Source: an uncultured Tenacibaculum sp. | Lineage (GTDB): Bacteria > Bacteroidota > Bacteroidia > Flavobacteriales > Flavobacteriaceae | NCBI GenBank assembly: GCA_947501615.1 | Contig: CANMWK010000018.1 | Span: 16,389 to 80,388 of the forward strand | Direction of reading: 5' to 3' | DNA length: 64,000 nucleotides | Part shown: positions 46,562 to 56,058 of the stretch, piece by piece | Layout of the letters: every line of letters starts with the position of its first letter | How positions within the stretch are numbered: the stretch's first letter is position 1 | Program-made: the position numbers and the translations under genes | Notes under the pieces: generated by a model | Told to the model about the DNA's origin: nothing | What the model saw: the letters and a program-made list of their open reading frames with translations, nothing else | The model's database searches: none

Positions 46562-47422
46562 ATGAAGTTAGTGCTAAAACATACTGAAGAAGCTATAAAT
46601 AAAAGACTTACTATTAGTAAAAAGCAAACTCCATGTTTAGATTCTTCATGGCACTACCATTCGCAATACGAACTCATATATATATCTGTTAGCCATGGTA
46701 TTCGTTTTGTAGGCGATAGTGTTTCTCAGTTTTATCCTGGAGATTTAGTTTTGGTAGGTCCATATCTACCACATTTATGGTTAAATAAACCTGTAAATTA
46801 TGGAGAAAACACCAACAATGAAAAGGTAAATACAATTGTTTTAAAATTTACAGATGATTTTATAGGAGATGGAACTTTTAACAACCCTGAATTCTATAAG
46901 ATTAAAAAGATGCTTGATCAATCAAAGTACGGAATCAGTTTCAATACTATTGCAAGTCAGAAGTTACACAAAGAGTTAATTAATTTTGATGCACTATCTT
47001 CTGCAGAACAATCAATACAATTATTGAATATCCTTAATAAACTTTCCTTAACAAAAGATCAAGAAATTCTTTCTTCAACAGATATGCGACAGTATACTTC
47101 TGAAAATACTGATAAAATTGATACTGTTTTAAAATATATCTCAGACAACTATGCCAATAACATTAGCCTAGAAGACGTAGCTAATATTGCTTGTATGACA
47201 ACAAACTCTTTTTGTCGATTCTTTAAAAAGGCTACAAATAAATCATTTACTCAATTTTTAAATGAAATTCGAATTCGTAATGCTTCACGTTATCTAGTAC
47301 AAAATAACTTATCTGTGTCTGAAGTGTCATATTTAGTAGGTTATAATTCTATTACTAATTTTAACAAACAATTCAAGCAAATCATGGGGAGCACCCCTAA
47401 AAGCTATAGAGAAGCTATTTAA
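46562..47422 (+). CDS. AraC-family regulator with cupin domain (carrageenan PUL)
   Basis: The 286-residue protein has an N-terminal cupin (WHYHSQYELIYIS, LVGPYLPHLW) and a C-terminal AraC DNA-binding domain (about 180-280, LSVSEVSYLVGYNSITNFNKQFKQIMGSTPKSYR). AraC proteins control carrageenan regulons in related marine Flavobacteriia, so this is the best candidate for the activator of the SusC/D operon behind it. It is a full-length paralogue of the AraC protein at 17010-17882. Confidence 0.92.
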   Translation: MKLVLKHTEEAINKRLTISKKQTPCLDSSWHYHSQYELIYISVSHGIRFVGDSVSQFYPGDLVLVGPYLPHLWLNKPVNYGENTNNEKVNTIVLKFTDDFIGDGTFNNPEFYKIKKMLDQSKYGISFNTIASQKLHKELINFDALSSAEQSIQLLNILNKLSLTKDQEILSSTDMRQYTSENTDKIDTVLKYISDNYANNISLEDVANIACMTTNSFCRFFKKATNKSFTQFLNEIRIRNASRYLVQNNLSVSEVSYLVGYNSITNFNKQFKQIMGSTPKSYREAI

Positions 47423-47743
47423 AACTAGCTTTACACCTACAACAATCTTTTCAATATCATTTTTTTTTTACACTCTTATTGATGATTACATAAATTTACC
47501 CCCTTGTTTTTAAGTTTTACATATTCTAGGGTAAAAATGAAGTAGTAAGGGATAATATTGAACGACATCTATGCTTTCATTTTCTATAATTTTAAAAACG
47601 GAAAAACCACTTAACATTATATTAACTTTTTGTTTATAATATGATAGTAAAGTTCATCCAAAAAACAGGATTTCTTGAAAAAATATTACTAAATATTAAA
47701 GTTTTAATTCAGTTAAAATAATTAAAAATAAAATTTTCATTTT
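47423..47743. promoter_or_regulatory. 321-base leader and promoter region of SusC2
   Basis: No gene is seen. No exact TAnnTTTG box was found on the plus strand. One ATATTAAC half-site (47619-47626) matches the arm of the palindrome at 16903. The promoter is therefore probably activator dependent. Confidence 0.4.
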
Positions 47744-50700
47744 ATGAAAAAAGCAACATTACTTAAAGTTCATAAAGACTTTATTCCGTTGGATTTTTAT
47801 GATCTAAATAAGATTTTTAAAAAGCTATGTGTTTTAATTATTATCATTTTTGCTAGTAATAACAATACTTTTGCTAAAAATTCTTTAGAATTAGAAACGC
47901 TAAATCCAACAATTTTACAAGAGCAAATATCTGGAAATGTTTCAGATAGCAACGGTCCCTTACCCGGTGTAAACATCATTATTAAAGGTACTTTACAAGG
48001 TACTGAAACAGATTTTGACGGAAATTACAAAATCACTTCTGCAGGAGAAAAAACGGTGCTAATTTTTTCTTATGTTGGTTACAAAACACAAGAAATTGTA
48101 GTTGGTAACAAGAAAGTTATTGATGTTGTATTAGAATCTGATAATGCTGAATTAGATGAAATAGTTGTATTAGGATATACTACTAAAAAGAAAGGTGAAT
48201 TAACAGGAGCAGTAGGTAAAATTGACGATGAAGTAATACAAAGGTCATCAAGTAAAGACATAGCTAAATCGTTATCAGGTAGAGTAACTGGGTTAAACAT
48301 TATAGATAGAGGTGGTATTCCTGGTGCTGGAAACGGTGGTGATGGAAATACAGCTAATGATGCTACAACTGTTTTAGTTAGAGGAAAGTCCACTTTTAAC
48401 AATAACACCCCATTAATCTTAATCGATGGTATACAAGCCGCTACTTTTTCTAATTTATCTCCTGAAGACATTGAGTCTTTAACCGTATTGAAAGATGGAG
48501 CTGCTGCCATTTATGGATCTAGAGCAGCAAATGGAGTAATTTTAATCACTACAAAACGTGGAAAATCGGGAGCTCCAACAATTAAATTTTCAAGTTCTTA
48601 CACTGTTTCTTCATTTACACAACGTCCACAAATTATGAATGCTAGACAATATGCTATTTACGAAAACGAAATAGCGGCTAGACAGCGTTTAATAGACCCA
48701 AACGTAGCTGTTCCATTTCCTGATAGTGAATTTTCATTATTAGGTACAGACCCTATAAGACACCCAGATACAAATTGGGTAGATGTTACTTTTTCTGATT
48801 TCGCACCTGAGTCAAGAAATTCAGTATCTATTTCTGGAGGTACAGAGACTATAAAATATTTTGTAAGTGCAGATGCTATCAGACAAGGAGGGCTATTTAG
48901 ATCAAGATCTTTACAGTTTGATCAAAACCAAATTAGATCTAACTTAGACATTAAAGTATCAGACGATATTAAAGTTGGTGTTGATATTACTGGAATATTT
49001 GGAGACAGAAATCAGCCTGGTGTAGATTTAGGTAATATTTACAAACATATATATACAAATTTACCGACCGAGGTAGGAATATACCCTAACGGATTGCCTG
49101 GTTTTGGTGGAGAAAACGGACAGAATCCTTTTATAATGTCTAGTAGTGAATCTGGTTTTATTAATAATCAGTCTACTAATTTAAGAGGTCGATTCTCTTT
49201 AGATTATTCGTTTGACAAATATGTTCCTGGTCTTAAACTTAAAAGTTTTGTAGGTATTCAAAAAAATAATACGAGAATAAAGTCTTGGTATACTCCTTGG
49301 ACATACTATACTTTCCAAGAAGGAACTAATGAATATATTCCTAACACAGGTTTTTCACAAAGAGGTGAAGAAAGAATTTTACGCGAAACAAATAATACTT
49401 TTGATCAGCTTTTATTAAATGCTACATTAAATTATACAACTACACTAGGAGAAAACCATTCAATAAGTGCCTTGGCTGGTGTTGAAAAATTAGATTCAGA
49501 AGTGAGTAGCTTTTTTGGTGAGAGAACTGGTGGATTTCCTTCTTCTGATATCCCAGAATTATTTGCTGGAAATGAAGAAGGTGCTAGATCAAATGGCTCT
49601 TCAGGTGAAGGTGCTCGTTTTGATATTTTTGGTTCATTATCGTATGATTATGATAAAAAGTATTTCTTAGACTTTACGATACGTCGTGATGGTTCTAGTA
49701 ACTTTGGCCCTGGAAGAAGATTTGGTATTTTCCCTGGTTTTGCAGTAGCTTGGGCTATAGACAAAGAAAAATTCTTAGAGAATGTGAGCTGGATAAATGC
49801 TTTAAAGGTTAGAGGTTCTTGGGCACAATTAGGGAATGACAGAATAGCTCCTTTCCAATTCCTTTCGCGATTCAATTTTGGTAGTTTAAATCCAAATACC
49901 CCACAACCAAACTTTTACACTTTTGGAATTGATGGACAAGTGGTTAGTGGTTTCTCATCTGTTGTAGAACCTAATCCTGTCGTTACATGGGAAAATTCTA
50001 CACAACAAAATATTGGGTTAACATTTTCTTTATTTGATAGCAGATTATCTGGAGATGTAAACTATTATTTTGAAAAAAGAACAGATATTTTATTACAAAG
50101 AGGAGCTAGTACACCTGATTTTGTTGGAATTTTACCTAGTGAATTCCCTAGTGAAAACTTTGGAGAAGTAGATAATTTTGGATGGGAATTTGAAATGTCT
50201 TGGGCTGATAAAATAGGAAATGTGGAATATAACTTTGGAGGAAACTTTTCTACTAATAGAAATGAAGTTGTTTTCATTGACGAACCAGAAAATATTTCTG
50301 ACGAGCTAAGGATAGAAGGTAAATCTTTAGATACCTATATTGTTCAACCTACAGCTGGTATTTTTAGAGACCAGGCACAAGTAGATGCTACCGCTGTAAA
50401 ATTACCTGGTACCGTTGAAGGAGAACCTATTTACTTAGATACTAATGAAGATGGTGTTATCGATGATGGTGATAGAATTCGTTTAGATGAATCTAGTATT
50501 CCTAGAATTCAGTATGGAATATTTGGAGGTTTTAAATACAATAATTTTGATTTTAACTTCTTATTCCAAGGTCAAGCTGATGTAAAGACATTAGTGTTTT
50601 TTGATCAAGCTGGAGCTAAACCCGTACATGTGTTTGATAATAGATGGACACCTGATAATAGAAATGCAAGATATCCAAGAGCATTTCAACAAGGAGATCA

Positions 50701-50992
50701 ATTTAGTGGTAACCGAAATGCTAATCCTGACAATTTTGTAGGTGCTGACTTATGGTTACATGATGGTTCGTTCTTAAGATTAAAAGAAGTAGAATTAGCT
50801 TACACAATTGATAGAAAAGTTGCAAAATTCGGAGATATTCGATTATTCGTAAGAGGTTTTAATCTGTTTACCATGTTCTCTGAAATCGCTGACTTAGGGT
50901 TAGATCCTGAAGCAAACGGATACAACAACTTTAGAGGTTCTACGTATTCAGGTTTAAAGAGTTATACTCTAGGTGTAAACTTCAATTTTTAA
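47744..50992 (+). CDS. susC: SusC-like TonB-dependent transporter (carrageenan PUL)
   Basis: The 1082-residue protein has an unusually long N-terminus (about 45 residues) before the mature part. It then has CarboxypepD_reg (QISGNVSDSNGPLPGVNIIIKG), LDEIVVLGYTTKKKG, plug motifs (KDIAKSLSGRVTGL, PLILIDGIQ, GSRAANGVILITTKRG) and a long barrel ending in LGVNFNF. It would take carrageenan oligosaccharides across the outer membrane. Its SusD partner follows after 17 bases. It shares the general plan of SusC1, but the barrel is much diverged. Confidence 0.95.
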   Translation: MKKATLLKVHKDFIPLDFYDLNKIFKKLCVLIIIIFASNNNTFAKNSLELETLNPTILQEQISGNVSDSNGPLPGVNIIIKGTLQGTETDFDGNYKITSAGEKTVLIFSYVGYKTQEIVVGNKKVIDVVLESDNAELDEIVVLGYTTKKKGELTGAVGKIDDEVIQRSSSKDIAKSLSGRVTGLNIIDRGGIPGAGNGGDGNTANDATTVLVRGKSTFNNNTPLILIDGIQAATFSNLSPEDIESLTVLKDGAAAIYGSRAANGVILITTKRGKSGAPTIKFSSSYTVSSFTQRPQIMNARQYAIYENEIAARQRLIDPNVAVPFPDSEFSLLGTDPIRHPDTNWVDVTFSDFAPESRNSVSISGGTETIKYFVSADAIRQGGLFRSRSLQFDQNQIRSNLDIKVSDDIKVGVDITGIFGDRNQPGVDLGNIYKHIYTNLPTEVGIYPNGLPGFGGENGQNPFIMSSSESGFINNQSTNLRGRFSLDYSFDKYVPGLKLKSFVGIQKNNTRIKSWYTPWTYYTFQEGTNEYIPNTGFSQRGEERILRETNNTFDQLLLNATLNYTTTLGENHSISALAGVEKLDSEVSSFFGERTGGFPSSDIPELFAGNEEGARSNGSSGEGARFDIFGSLSYDYDKKYFLDFTIRRDGSSNFGPGRRFGIFPGFAVAWAIDKEKFLENVSWINALKVRGSWAQLGNDRIAPFQFLSRFNFGSLNPNTPQPNFYTFGIDGQVVSGFSSVVEPNPVVTWENSTQQNIGLTFSLFDSRLSGDVNYYFEKRTDILLQRGASTPDFVGILPSEFPSENFGEVDNFGWEFEMSWADKIGNVEYNFGGNFSTNRNEVVFIDEPENISDELRIEGKSLDTYIVQPTAGIFRDQAQVDATAVKLPGTVEGEPIYLDTNEDGVIDDGDRIRLDESSIPRIQYGIFGGFKYNNFDFNFLFQGQADVKTLVFFDQAGAKPVHVFDNRWTPDNRNARYPRAFQQGDQFSGNRNANPDNFVGADLWLHDGSFLRLKEVELAYTIDRKVAKFGDIRLFVRGFNLFTMFSEIADLGLDPEANGYNNFRGSTYSGLKSYTLGVNFNF

Positions 50993-51009
50993 CTATTAAA
51001 AATTAAAAA

Positions 51010-52707
51010 ATGAAAACAATAAAAATCATATTCACTTTAATGATCATATTTCTAACAACAAGTTGTGAAGAAGTGTTAGAAATCGAATCAAGAAATACTT
51101 TTACAGAAGATTTTGTATATAGTGATCCAGATCAATTAGAACGTTTGGTATTCACTTCATATAACAGTACAGAAAGCTGGGGATTAAATAAATTTATATG
51201 GTGGTCTCGAAGATTCAATATTGAAGGAGCTTCTTTTGAAGCAAAATTTAATTTCAGAGATTTAGATCAATATAGATTAAGAGCTGGTTGGAATCCAAAT
51301 AATGTTGGTGTTTTAAGAGATCAATGGAGAAATTATTATGGATATATTCGTGACATTTTAGTTTTTTTAGACAATGTAGATGATAGTGAAGCTATGAGAG
51401 TAGATCCTGACAGAGTAAACATACTTAAAGCTGAAATGAAATTCTTATTAGCTAATACCTATAGTAAACTAATAAAGTATTATGGAGGGGTACCTTTAAT
51501 TACCAAGCCTTTAGGTTTAAGAGACGACTTTAATATTCCAAGAGCGAGTTATGAAGAGTGTGTTAACTTTATTGTACAAACTTTAGATGAAGCTGCTAAC
51601 GTACTCCCTTTAACAAGGCCTGACAATGAATTTGGAAGAGCTACTAGATTAGCTGCATTAGCAGTAAAATCTAGAACACTTCTGTATGCGGCAAGTACAT
51701 TACATGATCCTAGCACATTACCTAATGGCCCTTTATACGATTATAGTTCTCCAAGTAAATGGCAAGATGCTGCTGATGCTGCTAAAGCAGTTATAGATGA
51801 AGTAGGTGCTAGAGATTTAATCCCAGTAACGGATGCTGAAGGATACAGAAATTTATTTTTGTCTGCTAATGAAGACATTATCTTTGCGAGACCTTTTGGT
51901 TCTACATTTTTTGATTTTGGAACAGATGTAAATTCATTATGGAATCAAACTCAAGCTCCTAGTGGATATGGTGGATGGGCTCTGAGCTCTCCTTCTCATA
52001 ACTTTGCTTTATTATATAATATGAATGATGGATCTTCTACTTCTGGCTCTTTATATGACCCAACAAATCCTAATGAAAATAGAGAAATGAGATATTATGC
52101 TGATCTTAATTTTAATGGAGCTCAATTTAGAAATAGGGATGTTCAGTATTTTGAATCAAGAGATTTAGATAATTTTCCACATGGATTAGATTCTCCTTTT
52201 GGTTTAGGAAATGTTTTACATTCATCAAAAACTGGATATAACATACGTAAATTTCAAGATGAATCTGTAGGTTTAACCGATACATCTCCAGGTCGCCCTT
52301 ACATTTTATATCGTTTGTCCGAAATTTATTTAAACTATGCCGAAGCTAACTTCGAGTTAGGGGAAGAAGGTATAGCTAGAGAATACGTAAACAAAGTATC
52401 TACTAGAGCTTTACAACCTGCTATAACTGCAAGTGGTGCTGATCTTTTAGAAGCGATAAAAAGAGAGCGTAGAATAGAATTATCTTTTGAAGGACATAAT
52501 TTCTTCGATGAAAGAAGATGGATGAATACTGCTCATTTAGGCTTTGATGTTAGAGGTTTAAGGTGGTATAAAGAATCTGATGGTACATTTACAAATGAAG
52601 AATATACTGTAGTTACTAGGCCTTGGTTTGATAGACAATACTATTTACCAATTCCTCAGAATGAAATTAACAGAACTTCTTCATTAATACAAAATGATGG
52701 ATATTAA
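51010..52707 (+). CDS. susD: SusD-like glycan-binding lipoprotein (carrageenan PUL)
   Basis: The protein has 565 residues with a lipobox cysteine at Cys19 (LTTSC). SusD/RagB motifs include KAEMKFLLANTYSKLIKYYGGVPLI and the C-terminal block IKRERRIELSFEGHNFFDERRW with YYLPIPQNEINR. It is larger than SusD1, with an expanded middle part that may shape a different binding site. It pairs with the SusC before it. Its transcript ends at a clear hairpin 44 bases further on. Confidence 0.95.
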   Translation: MKTIKIIFTLMIIFLTTSCEEVLEIESRNTFTEDFVYSDPDQLERLVFTSYNSTESWGLNKFIWWSRRFNIEGASFEAKFNFRDLDQYRLRAGWNPNNVGVLRDQWRNYYGYIRDILVFLDNVDDSEAMRVDPDRVNILKAEMKFLLANTYSKLIKYYGGVPLITKPLGLRDDFNIPRASYEECVNFIVQTLDEAANVLPLTRPDNEFGRATRLAALAVKSRTLLYAASTLHDPSTLPNGPLYDYSSPSKWQDAADAAKAVIDEVGARDLIPVTDAEGYRNLFLSANEDIIFARPFGSTFFDFGTDVNSLWNQTQAPSGYGGWALSSPSHNFALLYNMNDGSSTSGSLYDPTNPNENREMRYYADLNFNGAQFRNRDVQYFESRDLDNFPHGLDSPFGLGNVLHSSKTGYNIRKFQDESVGLTDTSPGRPYILYRLSEIYLNYAEANFELGEEGIAREYVNKVSTRALQPAITASGADLLEAIKRERRIELSFEGHNFFDERRWMNTAHLGFDVRGLRWYKESDGTFTNEEYTVVTRPWFDRQYYLPIPQNEINRTSSLIQNDGY

Positions 52708-52750
52708 AACTAAAAATATTGTAGTAATTATTTGAATTCTATTTTTTAAA

Positions 52751-52792
52751 AAATAATACCGGGAAGTAATTCTCGGTATTATTTATTTTAAA
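52751..52792 (+). terminator. Terminator after SusD2
   Basis: AAATAATACCG (52751-52761) pairs perfectly with CGGTATTATTT (52774-52784), followed by T-rich sequence. Partial read-through to the following sulfatase gene (start 52835) is possible. Confidence 0.75.
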
Positions 52793-52834
52793 TAAACAAT
52801 TAGTAATCACAAAAATTTCTACCAATCCACTTCT

Positions 52835-54496
52835 ATGAAATATTTCAAAAAAAAAACTAAACTACTTATTCCTATTATTTTTTTGTTCTTCAATTGTAAA
52901 ACAAAAACTGAAGTAACAATTAAGAATAAAAAACCTAATATTGTTTTTATAGCCATTGATGATTTACGACCTGAATTAGGTTGTTATGATTCCGAAATTG
53001 CTATTACTCCTAATATTGATAAATTAGCTTCTAAAGGATTAACTTTTAATCGAGCATACTGTCAAGAAGCAATTTGTAGTCCGTCAAGAGCTAGTTTAAT
53101 GACTGGAGCTCGTCCTGAAAGTATTAATGTAATTGAAAACTTCACTTATTTCAGAGATGCTAATCCTAACATAGTAACTCTACCTCAACATTTTAAAAAT
53201 AATGGTTACGAAACTGTTCACACAGGAAAGATATTTCATAAACCTGCTTTTGCTGACTTAGATAGTTCATGGAGTAGAACTCCTGCTCATGATAAAATGA
53301 CTATTAAAAGGGTAAATACTCCTGGGGGTTTTGCTTTGCCTGAAAATCAGCAAATGTTTAAGCAAAATAGAGCTGATGTAATAGCCAAATATGGAAAAAA
53401 TGCACCTCGCAATGGTCTAGGTAAAGGACCTGCATATGAAAATGCTGACGTACCTGACACATTTTATGAAGATGGTTATAATGCTGAATTAGCTATTGCA
53501 ACTTTAAAAGACTTAAAAGAGAAAAAGCCTAACCAACCTTTTTTCTTAGGTATGGGTATGAAAAAACCTCATTTAGATTGGTTAGCTCCAAAAAAATATT
53601 GGGACATGTATGATCCTTCTCAAATAAAGTTAACAGATCAAAATGGAGCGCCTATTAACGGTGCTGCCATGGGCTTACACCCTTCTTTTGAATTGAGAGC
53701 ACGATTTGGAATACCTAAAAAAGGACCAATAGATAAAAATTTAGCAAGAACTTTAAAACATGCTTATTTAGCTTCTATAAGCTATATAGATGCTCAAATA
53801 GGTAAATTGATAGATGCCATAGAAAAGGAAAAGTTAAGTGATAATACAATTATTATTTTATGGAGTGATCATGGTTGGCATTTAGGCGAAATGGGAATTT
53901 GGGGAAAAGCTACAAATTATGAGATCTCTACTCGTGTTCCTCTAATTATTGCTACACCAAACATGACTAAAGAAATAAAGGGAACAAAATCTGAAGCTTT
54001 AGTTGAATTGGTAGATATGTACCCAACCTTAGCAGATTTAGCAGATTTACCTTTACCCAAACACTTAGAAGGACAAAGTTTTGCACCTCTATTAAAACAA
54101 CCTAATAAAAAATGGAAAACGGCTGCTTTCTCTCAGTTTCCTTCTCCTGCACTTCGTGAATGGGCAGCTAATCCTCTTTCTAAAGGAATGAGAGAAACTT
54201 ATTTTGGTCCATTAATAGAAGAAGTTGAAGCTAAAATTAAAAAGCAGCAAGGAGATAAATGGGACAGAGCTTTGTTTGAGAATTATTTGATGGGATATGC
54301 AATGCGTACTGATGAATACAGATTAATTGTTTGGAAAGACTATAGAGATAGCAATGCTAAGCCTATTTTTGTAGAATTATACGATCATAAAAATGATCCT
54401 AATGAAACCATAAATATTACTAACACAAAACCTGAATTGACTGAAAAATTATTGAATCAATTTAATAAAGGTTGGAAAGGGAATTTGGCTCAGTAG
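52835..54496 (+). CDS. Formylglycine-dependent sulfatase (iduronate-sulfatase-like S1), lipoprotein
   Basis: The protein has 553 residues with a lipobox cysteine at Cys21 (LFFNC). The first metal-binding block is IAIDDLRPELGCY and the formylglycine site is Cys81 in CSPSRASLMTG. The DDLRPELG form and the HTGKIFHK, GMGMKKPHLDW and WSDHGWHLGE blocks match the iduronate-2-sulfatase-like branch (S1_7-like), unlike the other two sulfatases here. Carrageenan loci usually carry several sulfatases for different sulfate positions. The maturase is not in the window. It is convergent with the aldehyde dehydrogenase gene. Confidence 0.9.
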   Translation: MKYFKKKTKLLIPIIFLFFNCKTKTEVTIKNKKPNIVFIAIDDLRPELGCYDSEIAITPNIDKLASKGLTFNRAYCQEAICSPSRASLMTGARPESINVIENFTYFRDANPNIVTLPQHFKNNGYETVHTGKIFHKPAFADLDSSWSRTPAHDKMTIKRVNTPGGFALPENQQMFKQNRADVIAKYGKNAPRNGLGKGPAYENADVPDTFYEDGYNAELAIATLKDLKEKKPNQPFFLGMGMKKPHLDWLAPKKYWDMYDPSQIKLTDQNGAPINGAAMGLHPSFELRARFGIPKKGPIDKNLARTLKHAYLASISYIDAQIGKLIDAIEKEKLSDNTIIILWSDHGWHLGEMGIWGKATNYEISTRVPLIIATPNMTKEIKGTKSEALVELVDMYPTLADLADLPLPKHLEGQSFAPLLKQPNKKWKTAAFSQFPSPALREWAANPLSKGMRETYFGPLIEEVEAKIKKQQGDKWDRALFENYLMGYAMRTDEYRLIVWKDYRDSNAKPIFVELYDHKNDPNETINITNTKPELTEKLLNQFNKGWKGNLAQ

Positions 54497-54507
54497 AATA
54501 CAATAAC

Positions 54508-54538
54508 AAACCCCACTTAGTTAAATTAAGTGGGGTTT
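54508..54538. terminator. Bidirectional terminator between sulfatase and dehydrogenase genes
   Basis: AAACCCCACTTA (54508-54519) pairs perfectly with TAAGTGGGGTTT (54527-54538) across a 7-base loop. With A and T tracts at the two ends it can stop transcripts from both sides. Confidence 0.8.
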
Positions 54539-54589
54539 TAAGTTACCAAATTACTTACTCAAAAATTTGATTAAGTATCTCTTTTTATT

Positions 54590-56047
54590 TTAATTTATAG
54601 CTGTAGAAACACGTTTCTTTACTAAATAGTCATCTAAAGCTAAATGAGAACAATCGTGTCCTATGCCACTTTCTTTAAATCCTCCATGAGGTAAATAAAT
54701 AGCATATTTAACTCCATTGATTTGTACTTCTCCAAAATCAAGTTCTTCTGTAAACTTTGCTATTCTTTTATGATTATTTGTAAAAATATATGATGCTAAT
54801 CCATATTCAGTATCATTCGCTAGAGCTAAAACTTCTTCATCAGTTTCAAAACTCATAATTCCAGCTACTGGTCCAAAAATCTCTTCTTTAAATACTTTCA
54901 TATCAGTAGAAACTCCAGACAATACAGTTGGCGCTAACCAATTTCCTCCTTCTGGCAAATTTGATGGAATTTCTCCTCCAACCTCTAAAGTTGCTCCTTT
55001 ATCAACAGCATCTTCTATTAACAAAAACATTCTATCCCTACCTTTACGGCTTGCCATAGGCCCCATAAATATATCTGGATTGTCTTTTGTTCCTAAACCT
55101 ATTTTTAGTTCTGAAGCTTTCTTTATGTAAGCTTTTAAAAACTTATCATGAATTGATGCATGTACAAAAATTCTATTTGCTGCTACACAGACTTGACCAC
55201 TATTTCCAAAACGAAGTGCGATCGCTAAATCTAAAGCTTTATCAAAATCTGCATCCTCAAAAACTATAAATGGAGCATTGCCTCCCAGTTCTAGGCCAAA
55301 CCTTTTAATGGACGTTGTACTTTCTGCTATAATTTTTTTAGCCGTAGTTGTAGAACCTATCATCGTAATCACAGCAGGAATTGTACTCGAAGTCATTGTT
55401 TTCGCAACAATTTCGCTTGGCCCTTCAATAATATTAACAACTCCAGGAGGAAAATTAATATCGTTTAAAATTTCCCCTATCAAATATGCAGATAGTGGAG
55501 ATATTTCTGATGGTTTAATTATTAATGAACAACCAGAAGCTAATACTGGGCCAATTTTGTAACCAATGTTTAAGATAGGGAAGTTCCAAGCTAAATAAGC
55601 AACTACAACACCAGCTGGTTTAGAAATCATTTTATGAGTATGCGTATTCTCATAATCAGGAATTAATTCCTCCCTAGTATTCTTCATAGCTGCGGGATAC
55701 CATTCTAAAGCTTCTACTATCCTATCAATATCTTCTTTTCCTCCTCCGTAGGTTTTTCCCATTTCATAAACCATGGCTGTACGTAATTCCTCTTCTTTCT
55801 CTAGAATAGCTAATCTTAATTTATCCATCCAAACTGTTCTCTCTTCTAAAGATAAACCAGACCAATATTTAAAACCTTTTTGCGCTGCAAGCAATACTTT
55901 TTCAGCATCTTCTTTACCTGCTTTTGCTATTTCTGCTATTGTTTCACCTGTAGCAGGACAGATCACATCGCTACGTTCTCCACTGATGGCATCAACTAAC
56001 GCTCCATCAATGTACATTTTTTTATAACCGTAATTTTTAATTTTCAT
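54590..56047 (-). CDS. dauA: Aldehyde dehydrogenase, probable 3,6-anhydro-D-galactose dehydrogenase
   Basis: The 485-residue protein belongs to the NAD(P)-dependent aldehyde dehydrogenase superfamily (succinate-semialdehyde-like branch). The general base is Glu253 in LELGGNAPF and the nucleophile is Cys287 in GNSGQVCVAANR. The cofactor site GSTTTAKKI is also seen. It would oxidise 3,6-anhydro-D-galactose to the anhydro-galactonate in the cytoplasm. The substrate is inferred from the cycloisomerase gene 11 bases upstream in the same operon and from the carrageenan context, not from motifs. Confidence 0.87.
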   Translation of the reverse strand: MKIKNYGYKKMYIDGALVDAISGERSDVICPATGETIAEIAKAGKEDAEKVLLAAQKGFKYWSGLSLEERTVWMDKLRLAILEKEEELRTAMVYEMGKTYGGGKEDIDRIVEALEWYPAAMKNTREELIPDYENTHTHKMISKPAGVVVAYLAWNFPILNIGYKIGPVLASGCSLIIKPSEISPLSAYLIGEILNDINFPPGVVNIIEGPSEIVAKTMTSSTIPAVITMIGSTTTAKKIIAESTTSIKRFGLELGGNAPFIVFEDADFDKALDLAIALRFGNSGQVCVAANRIFVHASIHDKFLKAYIKKASELKIGLGTKDNPDIFMGPMASRKGRDRMFLLIEDAVDKGATLEVGGEIPSNLPEGGNWLAPTVLSGVSTDMKVFKEEIFGPVAGIMSFETDEEVLALANDTEYGLASYIFTNNHKRIAKFTEELDFGEVQINGVKYAIYLPHGGFKESGIGHDCSHLALDDYLVKKRVSTAIN

Positions 56048-56058
56048 TTTTAATACTA

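Noticed and set aside
48079..48510. 143-codon minus-strand frame
   Set aside because: It is antisense to the conserved plug domain of SusC2.
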